NCBI RefSeq assembly: GCF_013694365.1
Contig: NZ_CP059275.1
Location: forward strand, 868,001-932,000
DNA length: 64,000 nt
Origin: Limosilactobacillus reuteri
Lineage (GTDB): Bacteria > Bacillota > Bacilli > Lactobacillales > Lactobacillaceae
Direction: 5' to 3'
Positions within the stretch are counted from its first letter, which is position 1. Each line of letters starts with the position of its first letter. The position numbers and the translations under genes were made by a program. This document shows positions 11,446 to 24,432 of the stretch, one piece after another. The notes below the pieces were generated by a model. It was given only the letters and a program-made list of their open reading frames with translations. It did not search any database and was not told the origin of the DNA.

Positions 11446-11754
11446 ATGGCAAAACAAAAGATTCGTATTCGGTTAAAGGCTTATGAACACCGTATTTTAG
11501 ATCAATCTGCTGATAAGATTGTTGAAACCGCTAAGCGGACAGGTGCTCAAATTTCAGGTCCTATTCCATTACCAACTGAACGGACTATCTATACTGTTAT
11601 CCGTTCACCACACAAATTTAAGAAGTCACGGGAGCAGTTCGAAATGCGCACACACAAGCGTTTAATCGATATTGTTGACCCAACACCTAAGACCGTTGAT
11701 TCATTAATGAAGCTCGATCTTCCTAGTGGTGTTGATATTGAAATTAAGCTTTAA
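11446..11754 (+). CDS. rpsJ: 30S ribosomal protein S10
   Basis: S10 (102 aa), a 30S head protein that in other bacteria also works as NusE in antitermination. [20 protein letters not shown] and [14 protein letters not shown] are typical. It is natively the first gene of the S10 operon; here it is the last of the ribosomal block. Confidence 0.98.
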
Positions 11755-13842
11755 ATGGCTAATAAACGTGAATACCCACTTGCTAAGACTCGTAACATCG
11801 GTATCATGGCACATATTGATGCCGGTAAGACGACTGCAACTGAGCGGATTCTATATTACACTGGTAAGATTCACAAAATTGGTGAAACCCATGATGGTGC
11901 TTCACAAATGGACTGGATGGATGAAGAAAAGGAACGTGGTATTACTATCACGTCAGCAGCTACTACTGCTGTTTGGAAAGATAACCGGATCAACATCATT
12001 GATACTCCAGGACACGTGGACTTTACTGTCGAAGTTGAACGTGCATTACGTGTTCTTGATGGTGCTGTAACAGTTCTTGATGCTCAAGCTGGTGTTGAAC
12101 CACAAACAGAAACTGTTTGGCGTCAAGCTGACCAATTTAACGTTCCACGGATCGTTTTTGCGAACAAGATGGATAAGATTGGGGCTAACTTTGATTACTC
12201 AGTTCAAACTATTAAAGACCGTTTGAATGTTACTCCTCTTCCTATTCAAATGCCAATTGGTGCTGAAGATGACTTTATCGGTTTAGTTGACCTTGTTAAG
12301 ATGGTTGCCTATGTTTATGACGAAGATAAGCTCGGTACTAACTGGGATACTGTTGAGATTCCTGATGATATGAAGGAAGAAGCTCAAAAGCGTCATGACG
12401 AAATGGTTGAAACATTAGCTGATATTGACGATAACTTAATGGAAAAGTACCTTGAAGGTGAAGAAATTTCTGTTGATGAAATCAAAGCAGCTATTCGTAA
12501 AGGTACTTTGGAAGAACAAATTTTCCCTGTATTAGCTGGTTCAGCTTACAAGGATAAAGGTATTCAAATGATGCTTGATGCTGTTATTGATTATCTTCCA
12601 TCACCACTTGATGTTAAGCCATTCGTTGCTCATGATGCTGATGGAAATGAAATTGAATTAACAGCTGGTGATGATAAGCCATTTGCTGCCTTAGCATTTA
12701 AGATTGCTACTGACCCATTCGTTGGTCGTTTGACATTCTTACGTGTTTACACTGGTTCACTTCAATCAGGTTCATACGTTCTTAATGCTACTAAGGACAA
12801 GCGTGAACGTATCGGTCGTTTGCTTCAAATGCACTCTAACCAACAACAAGAAATTCCAGAAGTATTCTCTGGTGATATTGCTGCTGCTATTGGTTTGAAG
12901 AACACTACTACTGGTGATTCATTAACTGATCCTGACCATCCACTTCAACTTGAATCAATGGACTTCCCAGAACCTGTTATCCAAGTTTCTGTAGAACCTA
13001 AGTCTAAGGCGGACCAAGATAAGATGGACAAGGGTCTTCAAAAGCTTGCTGAAGAAGACCCAACATTCAAGGCTGAAACTAATCCTGAAACTGGTGAAAC
13101 TTTAATTGCTGGTATGGGTGAGCTTCACTTGGACATTATTGTTGAACGTCTTCGTCGGGAATTCCACGCTGAAGTTACTGTTGGTAAGCCACAAGTTTCA
13201 TACCGTGAAGCATTTACTAAGACTGCAAGTGCTCAAGGTAAGTTTGTTCGTCAATCTGGTGGTAAAGGTCAATACGGTGATGTATGGATCGAATTTACAC
13301 CACTTAAAGAAGGGGAAGGATTCGAATTTGAAGATGCCATCGTTGGTGGTGTTGTTCCTCGTGAATTTATCCCTGCTGTTGAACAAGGATTAAAGGAAGC
13401 TATGCAAAATGGTGTTCTTGCAGGTTACCCACTTGTTGACATGCATGCTAAACTTTATGATGGTAGTTACCACGAAGTCGACTCTAGTGAAGCCGCCTTT
13501 AAGGTTGCTGCATCATTAGCACTTAAGAATGCTGCTAAGAAAGCAGATCCTGTTATCCTTGAACCAATTATGAAGGTTGACATTGTTGTACCACAAGACA
13601 ACATGGGTGATGTTATGGGTCAAGTAACAGCTCGTCGTGGTACCATTGATGGTATGGAAGAACGTGGTAATGCTCAATTAATCCACTCATTTGTTCCACT
13701 TTCTGAAATGTTTGGATACGCTACTGCATTGCGTTCAGCAACACAAGGTCGTGGTACCTTCACTATGACTTTCGATCACTACTCAGCTGTTCCTAAGTCT
13801 GTTCAAGAAGATATTATTAAGAAAAACGGTGGCAATAACTAA
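11755..13842 (+). CDS. fusA: Elongation factor G
   Basis: EF-G (695 aa) is the GTPase that drives ribosomal translocation. The G1 motif AHIDAGKTT is near residues 19-27, followed by [20 protein letters not shown] and [10 protein letters not shown], then domains II-V. The length and the long G domain match true EF-G, not the shorter Tet(M)-type ribosomal protection proteins. It lies in the classical rpsL-rpsG-fusA str cluster, reversed here. Confidence 0.98.
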   Translation: MANKREYPLAKTRNIGIMAHIDAGKTTATERILYYTGKIHKIGETHDGASQMDWMDEEKERGITITSAATTAVWKDNRINIIDTPGHVDFTVEVERALRVLDGAVTVLDAQAGVEPQTETVWRQADQFNVPRIVFANKMDKIGANFDYSVQTIKDRLNVTPLPIQMPIGAEDDFIGLVDLVKMVAYVYDEDKLGTNWDTVEIPDDMKEEAQKRHDEMVETLADIDDNLMEKYLEGEEISVDEIKAAIRKGTLEEQIFPVLAGSAYKDKGIQMMLDAVIDYLPSPLDVKPFVAHDADGNEIELTAGDDKPFAALAFKIATDPFVGRLTFLRVYTGSLQSGSYVLNATKDKRERIGRLLQMHSNQQQEIPEVFSGDIAAAIGLKNTTTGDSLTDPDHPLQLESMDFPEPVIQVSVEPKSKADQDKMDKGLQKLAEEDPTFKAETNPETGETLIAGMGELHLDIIVERLRREFHAEVTVGKPQVSYREAFTKTASAQGKFVRQSGGKGQYGDVWIEFTPLKEGEGFEFEDAIVGGVVPREFIPAVEQGLKEAMQNGVLAGYPLVDMHAKLYDGSYHEVDSSEAAFKVAASLALKNAAKKADPVILEPIMKVDIVVPQDNMGDVMGQVTARRGTIDGMEERGNAQLIHSFVPLSEMFGYATALRSATQGRGTFTMTFDHYSAVPKSVQEDIIKKNGGNN

Positions 13843-14313
13843 ATGCCACGTAAAGGACATGTACAAAAGCGTGAAATTTTACCAGATCCAATGTACAACT
13901 CAAAGTTGGTTACTAGCTTAATTGATCACTTAATGATTGATGGTAAGCGTGGAACTGCTACTAAGATTTTATACGCTGCTTTTGATGAAATTAAGAACGA
14001 AACTGGTAATGATCCAGTTGAAGTATTCCAACAAGCAATGGAAAATGTTATGCCTGTCTTGGAAGTTAAGGCTCGTCGTGTTGGTGGTTCTAACTACCAA
14101 GTTCCGATTGAAGTTCGTCCAGACCGTCGTACTACATTAGGTCTTCGTTGGATTGTTCAATACGCACGTTTGCGCGGTGAACATACAATGGTTGAACGTC
14201 TTGCACGTGAAATCATCGATGCTTCAAACAATACTGGAGCTTCAGTTAAAAAGCGTGAAGATACGCACCGTATGGCAGAAGCCAACCGTGCATTCGCACA
14301 CTACCGCTGGTAA
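13843..14313 (+). CDS. rpsG: 30S ribosomal protein S7
   Basis: S7 (156 aa) nucleates assembly of the 30S head and contacts E-site t[40 protein letters not shown] and the end [13 protein letters not shown] are invariant signatures. Confidence 0.98.
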   Translation: MPRKGHVQKREILPDPMYNSKLVTSLIDHLMIDGKRGTATKILYAAFDEIKNETGNDPVEVFQQAMENVMPVLEVKARRVGGSNYQVPIEVRPDRRTTLGLRWIVQYARLRGEHTMVERLAREIIDASNNTGASVKKREDTHRMAEANRAFAHYRW

Positions 14314-14733
14314 ATGCCAACCATTAACCAATTGGTACGTAAAGGCCGTAAGAGCCACAAGGGCAAGTCAAAGTCACCAGCTCTTGGTTATGTTTACAAC
14401 ACTTTCAAGAAAGAAGAAATTAAGACTCCATCACCACAAAAGCGTGGAGTTGCTACTCGTGTGGGTACTATGACTCCTAAGAAGCCTAACTCAGCTTTAC
14501 GGAAGTACGCCCGTGTACGTCTTTCAAACTTAATCGAAGTTACTGCTTATATTCCTGGTATTGGACACAACCTCCAAGAACACTCAGTTGTTTTAATTCG
14601 TGGTGGTCGTGTTAAGGATTTACCTGGGGTTCGTTACCACATCATCCGTGGTACTCTAGATACTGCTGGTGTTGAAGGCCGTATGCAATCACGTTCTAAG
14701 TACGGTGCTAAGAAGCCTAAGGATAAGAAGTAA
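14314..14733 (+). CDS. rpsL: 30S ribosomal protein S12
   Basis: S12 (139 aa) monitors codon-anticodon pairing in the decoding centre. [23 protein letters not shown] and [13 protein letters not shown] are intact. The lysines in the TPKKPNS and RVKDLPG motifs, which mutate in streptomycin-resistant bacteria, look wild type. Confidence 0.98.
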   Translation: MPTINQLVRKGRKSHKGKSKSPALGYVYNTFKKEEIKTPSPQKRGVATRVGTMTPKKPNSALRKYARVRLSNLIEVTAYIPGIGHNLQEHSVVLIRGGRVKDLPGVRYHIIRGTLDTAGVEGRMQSRSKYGAKKPKDKK

Positions 14734-15408
14734 ATGTTAGTTTTATTATTTTTATTTGGTGTTTCTGTCGCTTCATTTATTACTTCTTGTTGCTATCGTC
14801 TAGGCAATAATTGCTCTTTAATCATTCCTCAGCGGTCATATTGTGACAATTGCCATTCTATTTTGCGATGGTGGCATCTCATCCCTATTTTTAGTTTTAT
14901 CATCCTTCGCGGTCAATGCTTTTATTGTAAACAAAAAATTAGTTTATATCTGCCTGTAATTGAATTCTTATCCGGGATTGCTTTTATCACTTTCATCAGC
15001 TATGAACCTATTCATGACTTAATCATTCTTCTCTTTCTCACTAGCTTAATCTTCTTAACTTCTACTGATTTTTTTAGTCATGTAATCTATTCCTATTCAC
15101 TATTGGGACTATTTCCTATTTCCTTATTATCCATTCCACAAAATTATTTTTACAATTTGATTTTTGCCTGTATTCTAGCAGTCAGTTTACTATTGTTCAC
15201 TATTTTTACTAAGACACTAGGAATTGGTGATATTGAATTTTTATTTGTAATATGTCTGATATGGGGATGGTACCAAACACTCATAATTATCCAATGGAGT
15301 TCTTTAATCATGCTATTCATCTTTTTGTTTACAAGAAAAAAGAAACTACCATTTATCCCCGCACTAGCTTTCACTACTATTCTGTGTCTTCTTATACAAG
15401 GCTGTTAA
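14734..15408 (+). CDS. comC: Type 4 prepilin-like leader peptidase, ComC/PilD family
   Basis: Membrane aspartyl protease that cleaves the leaders of prepilin-like proteins; in lactobacilli the natural clients are the ComG competence pseudopilins. At 224 aa it has several hydrophobic segments. A zinc ribbon CDNC...CYCK follows the first helix, and the two catalytic aspartates are in STDFFSHVI and in GIGDIEF (GxGD motif). The usual FxNVxxYRLP region is diverged here to TSCCYRLG. It sits between rpsL and the rpoC-side gene. A leader peptidase for other type IV-like pilins is possible. Confidence 0.85.
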   Translation: MLVLLFLFGVSVASFITSCCYRLGNNCSLIIPQRSYCDNCHSILRWWHLIPIFSFIILRGQCFYCKQKISLYLPVIEFLSGIAFITFISYEPIHDLIILLFLTSLIFLTSTDFFSHVIYSYSLLGLFPISLLSIPQNYFYNLIFACILAVSLLLFTIFTKTLGIGDIEFLFVICLIWGWYQTLIIIQWSSLIMLFIFLFTRKKKLPFIPALAFTTILCLLIQGC

Positions 15409-16584
15409 TTGGCAAAAAAATATCAGATAGAAATTCCTGACTCAGCATTTAAAAAGACAGACTTCTCTACGAACGAAGAGCTCTCTCTTAGTGTTAATCA
15501 TAAACAAATTAATATCCGTCCAATAAATGTGAGTGATCAACTACCTAAAATTAACATTTTCTGGTATGTGATTCCTTCAATTATTTTAGCTGCAATATTT
15601 TTAGCTTTTTTTAGCGCCAGAAAAATTAACACGGTCCCGATAACAGGTGATGATTATTCCATTGCTAATGGTGCATTAATCTTAGGAGTATGTAGTGGAA
15701 TCCTATCGTTTTTGATAACTTTTATTATTACTAAAATTCTCGGAAAAGGGCCCAGCAAGGATTTTCATTGGCGGAGTTTGCCAACAATTACGATTGCATG
15801 TGGACTAATCATTGCATTCTCACTATCGGCAATTTTTTGGTTATTTGGCCAGATGTTTAAGGATGCACGGTTTGATATTTATACAGCAACTGCTTTTGTA
15901 TTTGTAATTATTGCGGCAATAAATTATATTATGATTAACTTGGCTTTAACATTATCATCGGGAGTTATCACCAATTTATTAACAATAATGATCATTGGTG
16001 GAATGCTTTTTTCAATGCTGACGAATTCTAAACGAGATTGGTGGCGTTATAATTTTAGTTTTTTAGGAACGGCAAAAAATTCCACCAGTTTGCAATTTAA
16101 TATAACTTTGATTTTTACTGGATTACTAATGATTGCTTTAGTTGATTACTTGTTTGTAAATATTCAACGTCGGTATCATGGTTATAAAATTCAAGTATTG
16201 CGGTGGCTGTTAATTATGCTAGCTATCTGTATTGCTTCTATTGGTCTTTTTCCCAATAATCCAGAATTTCACGTTTTACATGACAGAATTTCAATGTGGC
16301 TTGTTTATATTATGCTAATTCTGATTGTAGTTATTAGGTGGGTTCTACCCGAAGTCACTAAACAATTTTTGGTGATTTCTTATACGATTGGAGCCGCAAT
16401 GAGTATCGAATATATTGTTTTTAAGTTAACTGATTATCTTTCTTTAACTGCATTCGAATTATTTGAATTTGGCTTAGCTTTTTCTTGGTTGCTCTTATTA
16501 CTACAAAATATTGAAAACCTCGCTCAATTTGGGCAAAACTTATTTGTAGTAAAACTCAAACCAGTAAAAGATGATACTAATTAA
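15409..16584 (+). CDS. DUF998-like multi-spanning membrane protein
   Basis: 391 aa, TTG start. A soluble N-terminal stretch of about 50 residues precedes roughly nine or ten hydrophobic helices. The WWRYNFSFLGT segment in the middle resembles the motif seen in DUF998 proteins. No catalytic motif is recognised and the function is unknown. Its native position next to rpoC suggests it may be read through from the RNA polymerase operon, but spacing cannot be seen. The family assignment comes from memory of the motif. Confidence 0.65.
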   Translation: MAKKYQIEIPDSAFKKTDFSTNEELSLSVNHKQINIRPINVSDQLPKINIFWYVIPSIILAAIFLAFFSARKINTVPITGDDYSIANGALILGVCSGILSFLITFIITKILGKGPSKDFHWRSLPTITIACGLIIAFSLSAIFWLFGQMFKDARFDIYTATAFVFVIIAAINYIMINLALTLSSGVITNLLTIMIIGGMLFSMLTNSKRDWWRYNFSFLGTAKNSTSLQFNITLIFTGLLMIALVDYLFVNIQRRYHGYKIQVLRWLLIMLAICIASIGLFPNNPEFHVLHDRISMWLVYIMLILIVVIRWVLPEVTKQFLVISYTIGAAMSIEYIVFKLTDYLSLTAFELFEFGLAFSWLLLLLQNIENLAQFGQNLFVVKLKPVKDDTN

Positions 16585-19500
16585 TTGATTGATGTCAATA
16601 AATTTGAAAGTATGCAGATCGGTCTGGCATCTCCAGATAAGATCCGTAGTTGGTCATATGGGGAAGTTAAAAAGCCCGAGACTATTAACTACCGGACATT
16701 AAAGCCAGAAAAGCAAGGTCTGTTTGACGAACGAATCTTTGGCCCAACCAAGGATTACGAATGTGCGTGTGGAAAGTACAAGCGTATCCGTTACAAAGGT
16801 CGTGTTTGTGACCGTTGTGGTGTTGAGGTTACTAGTGCAAAAGTTCGTCGTGAACGGATGGGGCACATTGAATTAGCTGCTCCTGTATCTCACATTTGGT
16901 ACTTTAAAGGAATTCCAAGTCGAATGGGACTTGTATTAGATATGAGCCCACGTTCACTTGAAGAAGTTATTTACTTTGCTTCATATGTTGTTCTTGACCC
17001 AGGTGATACTCCACTTGAAAAGAAACAACTTTTAACTGAAGCTGAATATCGTGATAAAAAAGCAGAATATGGTGACCGTTTCAAAGCTGAAATGGGAGCT
17101 GCTGCTATTCAAAAACTTTTAGCCGATGTTGACTTAGAAAAGGAAGCTGCTGAATTAAAAGAAGAATTGAAAGAAGCTACTGGTCAAAAACGGACTCGTG
17201 CTATTCGTCGTCTTGATATTCTTGAAGCTTTCATTAAGTCAGGAAATAAGCCTGAATGGATGGTTATGGATGTAATTCCAGTTATGCCACCTGACTTGCG
17301 GCCAATGGTTCAACTTGAAGGGGGACGTTTTGCTACCTCCGATTTGAACGATTTATATCGGCGGGTTATTAACCGTAATAACCGGTTAAAGCGACTTCTT
17401 AAATTACAAGCACCTGGAATTATTGTTCAAAATGAAAAACGGATGCTACAAGAAGCTGTTGATGCATTAATTGATAATGGTCGCCGTGGACGTCCAGTAG
17501 CTGGACCAGGTAATCGTCCATTGAAGTCACTTTCTCACTTACTTAAGGGTAAGCAAGGACGTTTCCGTCAAAACTTACTTGGTAAGCGTGTTGACTACTC
17601 TGGTCGTTCCGTTATTGATGTTGGTCCATCATTGAAGTTGAACCAAATGGGATTACCAGTTCCAATGGCACTTGAATTATTTAAGCCATTTATTATGCAT
17701 GAATTGGTAAAACGTGGCCTTTCCGCTAACGTTAAAGCTGCTAAGCGTAAGATTGATCGCAGTGATGATGATGTCTTTGATGTATTGGAAGACGTTATTA
17801 AGGAACACCCAGTTCTATTAAACCGGGCACCTACTCTTCACCGGTTAGGTATTCAAGCGTTTGAACCAATCTTGGTTTCTGGTAAGTCAATGCGTCTTCA
17901 CCCATTAGTATGTTCAGCATATAACGCTGACTTTGATGGGGATCAGATGGCTATTCACGTTCCATTATCTGATGAAGCTCAAGCGGAGGCACGTTTGTTA
18001 ATGCTTGCTGCTCACCATATTCTTAGTCCTCGTGACGGAGAACCTATTGTTTCACCATCACAGGATATGGTTATTGGTAACTACTACATGACTACTGAAG
18101 ATAAGGGTCGTGAAGGTGAAGGAATGATCTTCAAAGATACTGATGAAGCTGAACTTGCTTACCGCAATGACTATGTTTCATTACAAACCCGTGTTGGAGT
18201 TCAAGTATCTGCATTCCCTGAAAAGCCATTTACTGATGAACAACGAGGCAAGATCATGGTGACAACTGTTGGTAAGCTTCTTTTCAACCGAATTATGCCA
18301 AAAGATTTTGCTTACATTAACGAACCAACAGATGCAAATATTCAAAATGGTGTTGATGATCGTTTCTTCCTTGAACCTGGTCAAGATATTCATGAATACC
18401 TTGAAAATGCACCATTAGTTCCACCATTTAAGAAGGGCTTCTTATCTGACTTGATCGCTGAAGTATACAAGCGTTACAAAGTTACGAAGACTTCTCAATT
18501 CTTGGATCGTATTAAGGACTTAGGTTACTACGAATCAACTATTTCTGGTCTAACGACTGCTATGTCTGATATTCATGATTTACCAGAAAAACCAGAAATT
18601 CTTGATAAGGCACAAAAGCAAGTTGCTTTAATTACTAAGCAATTCCGTCGTGGTTTAATTACAGACGATGAACGTTATGAACGAGTAATCGGTGCATGGA
18701 ACGATGCTAAGGATGAAGTTCAAAACAAGTTAATTGAACACATGGATATCCATAACCCAATTAACATGATGTCCGACTCTGGTGCGCGGGGTAACATTTC
18801 AAACTTTACTCAGTTAGCCGGAATGCGTGGATTGATGGCATCACCAAACGGTAAGATTATGGAATTACCTGTTAAGTCAAACTTCTATGAAGGACTTTCA
18901 GTGTTGGAAATGTTTATTTCATCACACGGTGCTCGTAAAGGTATGACTGATACAGCCTTGAAGACTGCCAACTCAGGTTACTTAACTCGTCGTCTGGTTG
19001 ATGTTGCGCAAGATGTGGTTGTTCGTGAAAAAGACTGTGGTACTGATCGCGGACTTGAAGTTACTGCTATTACAAACGGTAACGAAATGATTGAACCACT
19101 TTATGATCGAATCATGGGCCGTTACACTATGAAGTCTGTCTTTGATCCTAAGACTGGTGAAAAGATTGTTGGTAAGAATGTCCTTATCGACGAAGAAATG
19201 GCTCAAAAGATTGTTGATGCCGGCGTAAAGAAAGTAACTATTCGGTCAGCATTTACTTGTAACACTGAACATGGTGTATGTGAACGTTGTTATGGACGAA
19301 ATGCAGCTACTGGTGACCGTGTAGAAGCTGGTGAAGCTGTCGGAACTGTTGCCGCTCAATCAATTGGTGAACCAGGTACTCAGTTAACCCTTCGTAACTT
19401 CCACACTGGTGGGGTTGCTGGTAACGATGATATTACTCAAGGTCTTCCACGTATCCAAGAAATTGTTGAAGCACGTAATCCTAAAGGTCGGGCAACAATT

Positions 19501-20220
19501 ACAGAGGTTACTGGTGAAGTTGTGTCTATCGAAGAAAATCCTGCTGAACGGACGAAGGATATTACGATTAAGGGTGAGACTGATACCCGAACTTACACCC
19601 TTCCAATTACAGCACGGATGAAAGTTGCTGAAGGTGATTTCATTCACCGTGGGGCACCACTAAATGAAGGTTCGATTGATCCTAAGGAATTAATCCAAGT
19701 TCGTGATGTTCTTTCTACTGAAACTTACCTCTTATCGCAAGTTCAAGGTGTTTACCGGATGCAGGGTATTGACTTGTTAGATAAGCACGTTGAAATTATG
19801 ATTCGTCAAATGATGCGGAAAGTTCGTGTCATGGATCCAGGTGATACCGACCTTCTACCGGGTCAATTGATGGATATCAGTCAATTCCGTGACGCTAACA
19901 AGGATACCTTAGTTGCTGGAAATATTCCTGCAACAGCTCGTCCTGTTATTCTTGGCATTACTAAGGCTGCCTTAGAGACAAACAGTTTCTTGTCCGCTGC
20001 TTCATTCCAAGAAACTACACGTGTATTAACCGATGCTGCTATTCGTGGTAAGAACGATCCGTTGGTTGGATTGAAAGAAAATGTTATTATTGGTAAGATT
20101 ATTCCTGCAGGTACTGGTATGAGTGCTTACCGGAACATCAAGCCAAAAGAAGTTAGTGTAGCTGCTTACTCAATTAAAGATATTGAGGCTAAGTTAAAAG
20201 AAGAAGATAAGCAAAACTAA
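16585..20220 (+). CDS. rpoC: DNA-directed RNA polymerase subunit beta'
   Basis: 1211 aa, the catalytic large subunit of RNA polymerase. The N-terminal zinc finger has Cys60, Cys62, Cys75 and Cys78; the magnesium-binding NADFDGD motif is at residues 447-453; the C-terminal zinc site is within [15 protein letters not shown]. The trigger-loop region with [18 protein letters not shown] is intact. TTG start. Natively it follows rpoB; here it precedes it. Confidence 0.98.
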   Translation: MIDVNKFESMQIGLASPDKIRSWSYGEVKKPETINYRTLKPEKQGLFDERIFGPTKDYECACGKYKRIRYKGRVCDRCGVEVTSAKVRRERMGHIELAAPVSHIWYFKGIPSRMGLVLDMSPRSLEEVIYFASYVVLDPGDTPLEKKQLLTEAEYRDKKAEYGDRFKAEMGAAAIQKLLADVDLEKEAAELKEELKEATGQKRTRAIRRLDILEAFIKSGNKPEWMVMDVIPVMPPDLRPMVQLEGGRFATSDLNDLYRRVINRNNRLKRLLKLQAPGIIVQNEKRMLQEAVDALIDNGRRGRPVAGPGNRPLKSLSHLLKGKQGRFRQNLLGKRVDYSGRSVIDVGPSLKLNQMGLPVPMALELFKPFIMHELVKRGLSANVKAAKRKIDRSDDDVFDVLEDVIKEHPVLLNRAPTLHRLGIQAFEPILVSGKSMRLHPLVCSAYNADFDGDQMAIHVPLSDEAQAEARLLMLAAHHILSPRDGEPIVSPSQDMVIGNYYMTTEDKGREGEGMIFKDTDEAELAYRNDYVSLQTRVGVQVSAFPEKPFTDEQRGKIMVTTVGKLLFNRIMPKDFAYINEPTDANIQNGVDDRFFLEPGQDIHEYLENAPLVPPFKKGFLSDLIAEVYKRYKVTKTSQFLDRIKDLGYYESTISGLTTAMSDIHDLPEKPEILDKAQKQVALITKQFRRGLITDDERYERVIGAWNDAKDEVQNKLIEHMDIHNPINMMSDSGARGNISNFTQLAGMRGLMASPNGKIMELPVKSNFYEGLSVLEMFISSHGARKGMTDTALKTANSGYLTRRLVDVAQDVVVREKDCGTDRGLEVTAITNGNEMIEPLYDRIMGRYTMKSVFDPKTGEKIVGKNVLIDEEMAQKIVDAGVKKVTIRSAFTCNTEHGVCERCYGRNAATGDRVEAGEAVGTVAAQSIGEPGTQLTLRNFHTGGVAGNDDITQGLPRIQEIVEARNPKGRATITEVTGEVVSIEENPAERTKDITIKGETDTRTYTLPITARMKVAEGDFIHRGAPLNEGSIDPKELIQVRDVLSTETYLLSQVQGVYRMQGIDLLDKHVEIMIRQMMRKVRVMDPGDTDLLPGQLMDISQFRDANKDTLVAGNIPATARPVILGITKAALETNSFLSAASFQETTRVLTDAAIRGKNDPLVGLKENVIIGKIIPAGTGMSAYRNIKPKEVSVAAYSIKDIEAKLKEEDKQN

Positions 20221-23200
20221 TTGGCTGGACATTTAGTTAAATACGGTAAACACCGTACCCGTCGTAGCTACTCGCGAATTAAAGAAGTTCTCGAATTGCC
20301 AAACCTTATTGAAATCCAAACCGATTCTTACAATTGGTTCATGGAAAAAGGTTTGCGGGAAATGTTTGATGATATTATGCCAATTGATGATTTTCAAGGA
20401 AAACTTTCTTTGGAATTCGTTGACTATCAACTTTTAGAACCTAAGTATACTGTTGACGAAGCTCGTGAACACGATGCTAATTACTCAGCACCACTTCATG
20501 TTACTTTACGGTTAACTAACCATGAAACTGGTGAGATTAAGTCTCAAGATGTATTCTTTGGTGACTTCCCATTAATGACTGACCAAGGTACATTCATTAT
20601 TAATGGTGCCGAACGAGTTATTGTTTCACAATTAGTTCGTTCACCAGGTGTCTACTATAGTGAAGAAAATGATAAAAATGGTCGGCCAAACTACGGTGCT
20701 ACCTTTATTCCAAACCGTGGCGCATGGTTAGAATACGAAACTGATGCTAAAAATGTTTCATATGTTCGAATCGACCGGACCCGTAAGTTACCAATGACTG
20801 AATTGATTCGTGCATTGGGCTTTGGCTCTGACGATGAAATTATTGACATGTTCGGTGGCGATAGTGAGACATTATCATTAACCTTGGATAAAGATGTTCA
20901 CAAGAACGCTGAAGATTCTCGGGTTGAAGAAGCCTTAAAGGACATTTATGAACGGCTTCGTCCTGGTGAACCAAAGACTGCTGATTCAGCACGGAGCTTA
21001 TTAACAGCTCGTTTCTTTGATCCAAAACGTTATGATATGGCACCAGTTGGTCGTTATAAGACAAATAAGAAGTTAATGCTTAAGTACCGTTTACTTGGAC
21101 AAACTTTAGCTGAAACTTTAGCTGATCCTGATACTGGTGAAGTATTAGCACAAAAAGGTGATACGGTAACTAAGGAATTGCTTAATAAGCTTGAACCTTA
21201 CTTAGACCGTGATGACTTTAAGACTATTACTTACACTCCATCAGATGAAGCGGTTGTAACTGAACCAGTTAAGTTACAAAAGATTTTAGTATATTCTAAG
21301 ACTGATCCTGATCGAGTTGTACCTATTATTGGTAACGGTCATATCCCATTAGAATACAAGCACATTGAACCAGCTGATATTCTTGCTTCCTTAAACTACT
21401 TCTTTAACTTACAAGAAGGTATTGGTAGTACAGACGATATCGACCACTTAGGTAACCGTCGTATTCGTTCAGTTGGTGAATTACTTCAAAACCAATTCCG
21501 GATTGGTCTTGCACGGATGGAACGAGTTGTTCGTGAACGGATGTCAATTCAAGATCCTGACACTGTTACTCCACAGCAATTAATCAATATTCGTCCAGTG
21601 GTTGCTTCTATTAAAGAATTCTTTGGTTCATCCCAACTTTCCCAGTTCATGGACCAAACTAACCCATTAGGTGAATTAACTCATAAGCGTCGTCTTTCAG
21701 CTCTTGGTCCTGGTGGTTTAACTCGTGACCGGGCTGGATATGAAGTGCGGGACGTTCACTATACTCACTATGGCCGGATGTGCCCTATTGAAACACCAGA
21801 AGGTCCTAACATTGGTCTTATTAACAGTCTTTCATCTTACGCACGGGTAAATAAATATGGATTCATCGAAACTCCATACCGTCGTGTTTCCTGGAAGGAT
21901 CACAAGGTAACTGATAAGATTGATTACTTAACTGCTGACGAAGAAGATAACTTCATCATTGCTCAGGCTAACACGCCATTAAATGATGATGGTTCATTTG
22001 TTGACGATCAAGTAATGGCTCGTGATAAAGATGACTACATCGAAACCAGTGTTGAAAACATTGACTACATGGATGTTTCTCCTAAGCAAGTTGTTTCTGT
22101 TGCCTCTGCATGTATCCCATTCCTTGAAAACGATGACTCCAACCGTGCATTGATGGGTGCTAACATGCAACGACAGGCTGTTCCTTTGATCAATCCTCAT
22201 GCTCCATTGGTAAGTACTGGTATTGACTACAAGGCTGCCCATGACTCTGGGGTTGCGATGATTGCTAAGAAGCCAGGAACGGTTGAATATGTAGATGCTC
22301 GTGAAGTACGGGTTCGTGAGGAAGATGGAACACTTGATACTTACAAGTTAATGAAGTTCCGTCGTTCAAACGGTGGTAAGAACTACAACCAACGCCCAAT
22401 TGTTAAGGTTGGCGAACATGTTGATGCTGATGACGTGTTAGCTGATGGTCCATCAATGGAACAAGGTGAATTAGCTCTTGGACAAAACCCATTAATTGCC
22501 TTCATGACTTGGCAAGGATATAACTTCGAAGATGCCATCGCCATTAATGAACGATTAGTTAAAGACGATGTTTATACTTCTATTCACATCGAATCATACG
22601 AATCTGAAGCACGTGAAACCAAGCTTGGACCTGAAGAAATGACGCGGGAAATTCCAAACGTTGGTGACGATGCTTTGAAAGATCTTGATGAAAACGGAAT
22701 TGTTCGTGTCGGTGCCGAAGTTCATGATGGAGATATTTTAGTAGGTAAGGTTACTCCAAAGGGAATGACTGAATTATCTGCCGAAGAACGTCTTCTTCAC
22801 GCTATCTTTGGTGAAAAGTCACGTGAAGTTCGTGATACTTCATTACGTGTTCCTCACGGTGGTGGCGGAATCATCCAAGATGTTAAAGTCTTTACTCGTG
22901 AAAATGGGGATGAATTATCACCAGGTGTAAATACAATGGTTCGTGTTTACATTGCACAAAAGCGGAAGATCCAGGTTGGGGATAAGATGTCTGGACGTCA
23001 TGGTAACAAGGGTACTGTTTCTATCGTTGTACCAGAAGAAGATATGCCATACATGCCAGATGGAACTCCGATTGATATTATGCTTAGTCCAATGGGTGTG
23101 CCAAGTCGTATGAACATTGGTCAGCTTCTTGAATTGCACCTAGGAATGGCTGCTCGTCGTCTTGGAATTCATATGGCTACTCCAGTATTCGATGGTGCAT

Positions 23201-23829
23201 CTGATAAAGATGTTTGGGATGCTGTTCGTGAATCTGGATTCCCAGAAGACGGTAAGACAATTCTTTATGACGGTCGTACCGGTGAACCATTTGAAAATCG
23301 GATTGCTGTTGGTTCAATGCACTACCTTAAGTTAGCTCACATGGTTGATGATAAGATTCACGCTCGTTCAACTGGTCCTTACTCACTTGTTACTCAACAG
23401 CCATTAGGTGGTAAGGCACAATTTGGTGGACAGCGTTTCGGTGAAATGGAAGTTTGGGCTCTTGAAGCTTATGGTGCTGCTTACACTCTTCAAGAAATCC
23501 TTACTTACAAGTCAGATGATACTGTTGGTCGTGTTCGGACTTATGATGCAATCATCAATGGTCAACCAATTCCTAAGCCAGGTGTTCCAGAATCATTCCG
23601 TGTTCTTGTTAAGGAATTACAAGCATTAGGTCTTGATATGAAGGTTCTTGATGGTAACAACAAGGAAATTCAGTTAAAGAACATGGACGAAGATGATGAT
23701 GAAGTTGTAAATGTTGATGCATTAGCTAAATATGCAGAAGAACATAAAACAGACGATAAGAAGAACGAAGAAGAAAACAAGTCTGAAGCAACTTCAACAA
23801 CTACCGATGACAAAACTAATCAAAATTAA
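20221..23829 (+). CDS. rpoB: DNA-directed RNA polymerase subunit beta
   Basis: 1202 aa. The rifampicin pocket is wild type: [19 protein letters not shown], with Asp478, His488 and Ser493 in the positions that mutate in resistance. The C-terminal [15 protein letters not shown] and [18 protein letters not shown] motifs are invariant. A family-typical acidic, low-complexity tail of about 50 residues ([13 protein letters not shown] onward) ends the protein. TTG start. Confidence 0.98.
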   Translation: MAGHLVKYGKHRTRRSYSRIKEVLELPNLIEIQTDSYNWFMEKGLREMFDDIMPIDDFQGKLSLEFVDYQLLEPKYTVDEAREHDANYSAPLHVTLRLTNHETGEIKSQDVFFGDFPLMTDQGTFIINGAERVIVSQLVRSPGVYYSEENDKNGRPNYGATFIPNRGAWLEYETDAKNVSYVRIDRTRKLPMTELIRALGFGSDDEIIDMFGGDSETLSLTLDKDVHKNAEDSRVEEALKDIYERLRPGEPKTADSARSLLTARFFDPKRYDMAPVGRYKTNKKLMLKYRLLGQTLAETLADPDTGEVLAQKGDTVTKELLNKLEPYLDRDDFKTITYTPSDEAVVTEPVKLQKILVYSKTDPDRVVPIIGNGHIPLEYKHIEPADILASLNYFFNLQEGIGSTDDIDHLGNRRIRSVGELLQNQFRIGLARMERVVRERMSIQDPDTVTPQQLINIRPVVASIKEFFGSSQLSQFMDQTNPLGELTHKRRLSALGPGGLTRDRAGYEVRDVHYTHYGRMCPIETPEGPNIGLINSLSSYARVNKYGFIETPYRRVSWKDHKVTDKIDYLTADEEDNFIIAQANTPLNDDGSFVDDQVMARDKDDYIETSVENIDYMDVSPKQVVSVASACIPFLENDDSNRALMGANMQRQAVPLINPHAPLVSTGIDYKAAHDSGVAMIAKKPGTVEYVDAREVRVREEDGTLDTYKLMKFRRSNGGKNYNQRPIVKVGEHVDADDVLADGPSMEQGELALGQNPLIAFMTWQGYNFEDAIAINERLVKDDVYTSIHIESYESEARETKLGPEEMTREIPNVGDDALKDLDENGIVRVGAEVHDGDILVGKVTPKGMTELSAEERLLHAIFGEKSREVRDTSLRVPHGGGGIIQDVKVFTRENGDELSPGVNTMVRVYIAQKRKIQVGDKMSGRHGNKGTVSIVVPEEDMPYMPDGTPIDIMLSPMGVPSRMNIGQLLELHLGMAARRLGIHMATPVFDGASDKDVWDAVRESGFPEDGKTILYDGRTGEPFENRIAVGSMHYLKLAHMVDDKIHARSTGPYSLVTQQPLGGKAQFGGQRFGEMEVWALEAYGAAYTLQEILTYKSDDTVGRVRTYDAIINGQPIPKPGVPESFRVLVKELQALGLDMKVLDGNNKEIQLKNMDEDDDEVVNVDALAKYAEEHKTDDKKNEEENKSEATSTTTDDKTNQN

Positions 23830-24432
23830 ATGAAGCGAGCAGAACAATTAGAAAAGACAAGACAAGCAATCTTAAAAACCGCTACAAAGTTATTTTTACA
23901 AAAGGGATTTGGTGAAACTTCAACACGGGATATTGCCAAACAGATTGGAATTACGCAACCGGCTTTATACCACCACTTCAGCGATAAAGAGGTTTTATAT
24001 CTGGATGTAATGACAAATTTATGTGGAAAAGTTCGCCAAGATATTAATAAAGTAATGCGTAAACATGATTTGTCACCGAATGAACAATTATGGCAAATCA
24101 CCAAGGCATTAAAAAAACATCATCCATTAAGTATTTATGACCAATACAATCAGGCAATGCGCCTATTATCGAAGAGTGCACAGCAAAAGCTTAATATGAT
24201 CTTTACAATGGATTATCTAGAACCAATTGCAGCATTTTTCCGTCAACCAGATGTAGGGTTACGTCCTGATATTCTTCCTAAAGAAGCTGCTGAATTATTT
24301 ATTGCAGGACTAACTCCAATTTTTGGCACTTCGCAATTAATTGGTGGCCATTCAATTACACCAGAACAACGTGACCAATTAATCCTAGACTGCATTATTA
24401 ACGGTTTATCAAATTGGGGCGGAAAAAATTAA
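23830..24432 (+). CDS. TetR/AcrR family transcriptional regulator
   Basis: 200 aa. The N-terminal DNA-binding domain is clear: TRQAILKTATKLFLQKGF, then TSTRDIAKQIGITQPALYHHFSDK as the helix-turn-helix, and a helical ligand-binding region after residue 60. Target and ligand are unknown. It lies between clpC and rpoB, so it could be a stand-alone regulator or read through from ctsR-clpC. No operator can be sought because flanking DNA is missing. Confidence 0.9.
   Translation: MKRAEQLEKTRQAILKTATKLFLQKGFGETSTRDIAKQIGITQPALYHHFSDKEVLYLDVMTNLCGKVRQDINKVMRKHDLSPNEQLWQITKALKKHHPLSIYDQYNQAMRLLSKSAQQKLNMIFTMDYLEPIAAFFRQPDVGLRPDILPKEAAELFIAGLTPIFGTSQLIGGHSITPEQRDQLILDCIINGLSNWGGKN

Noticed and set aside
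11755..13842. Tet(M)-type ribosomal protection gene
   Set aside because: Length, G-domain sequence and location beside rpsG and rpsL show it is EF-G.
20221..23829. Rifampicin or streptomycin resistance changes in rpoB and rpsL
   Set aside because: Residues Asp478, His488 and Ser493 of RpoB and the two key lysines of S12 are wild type.
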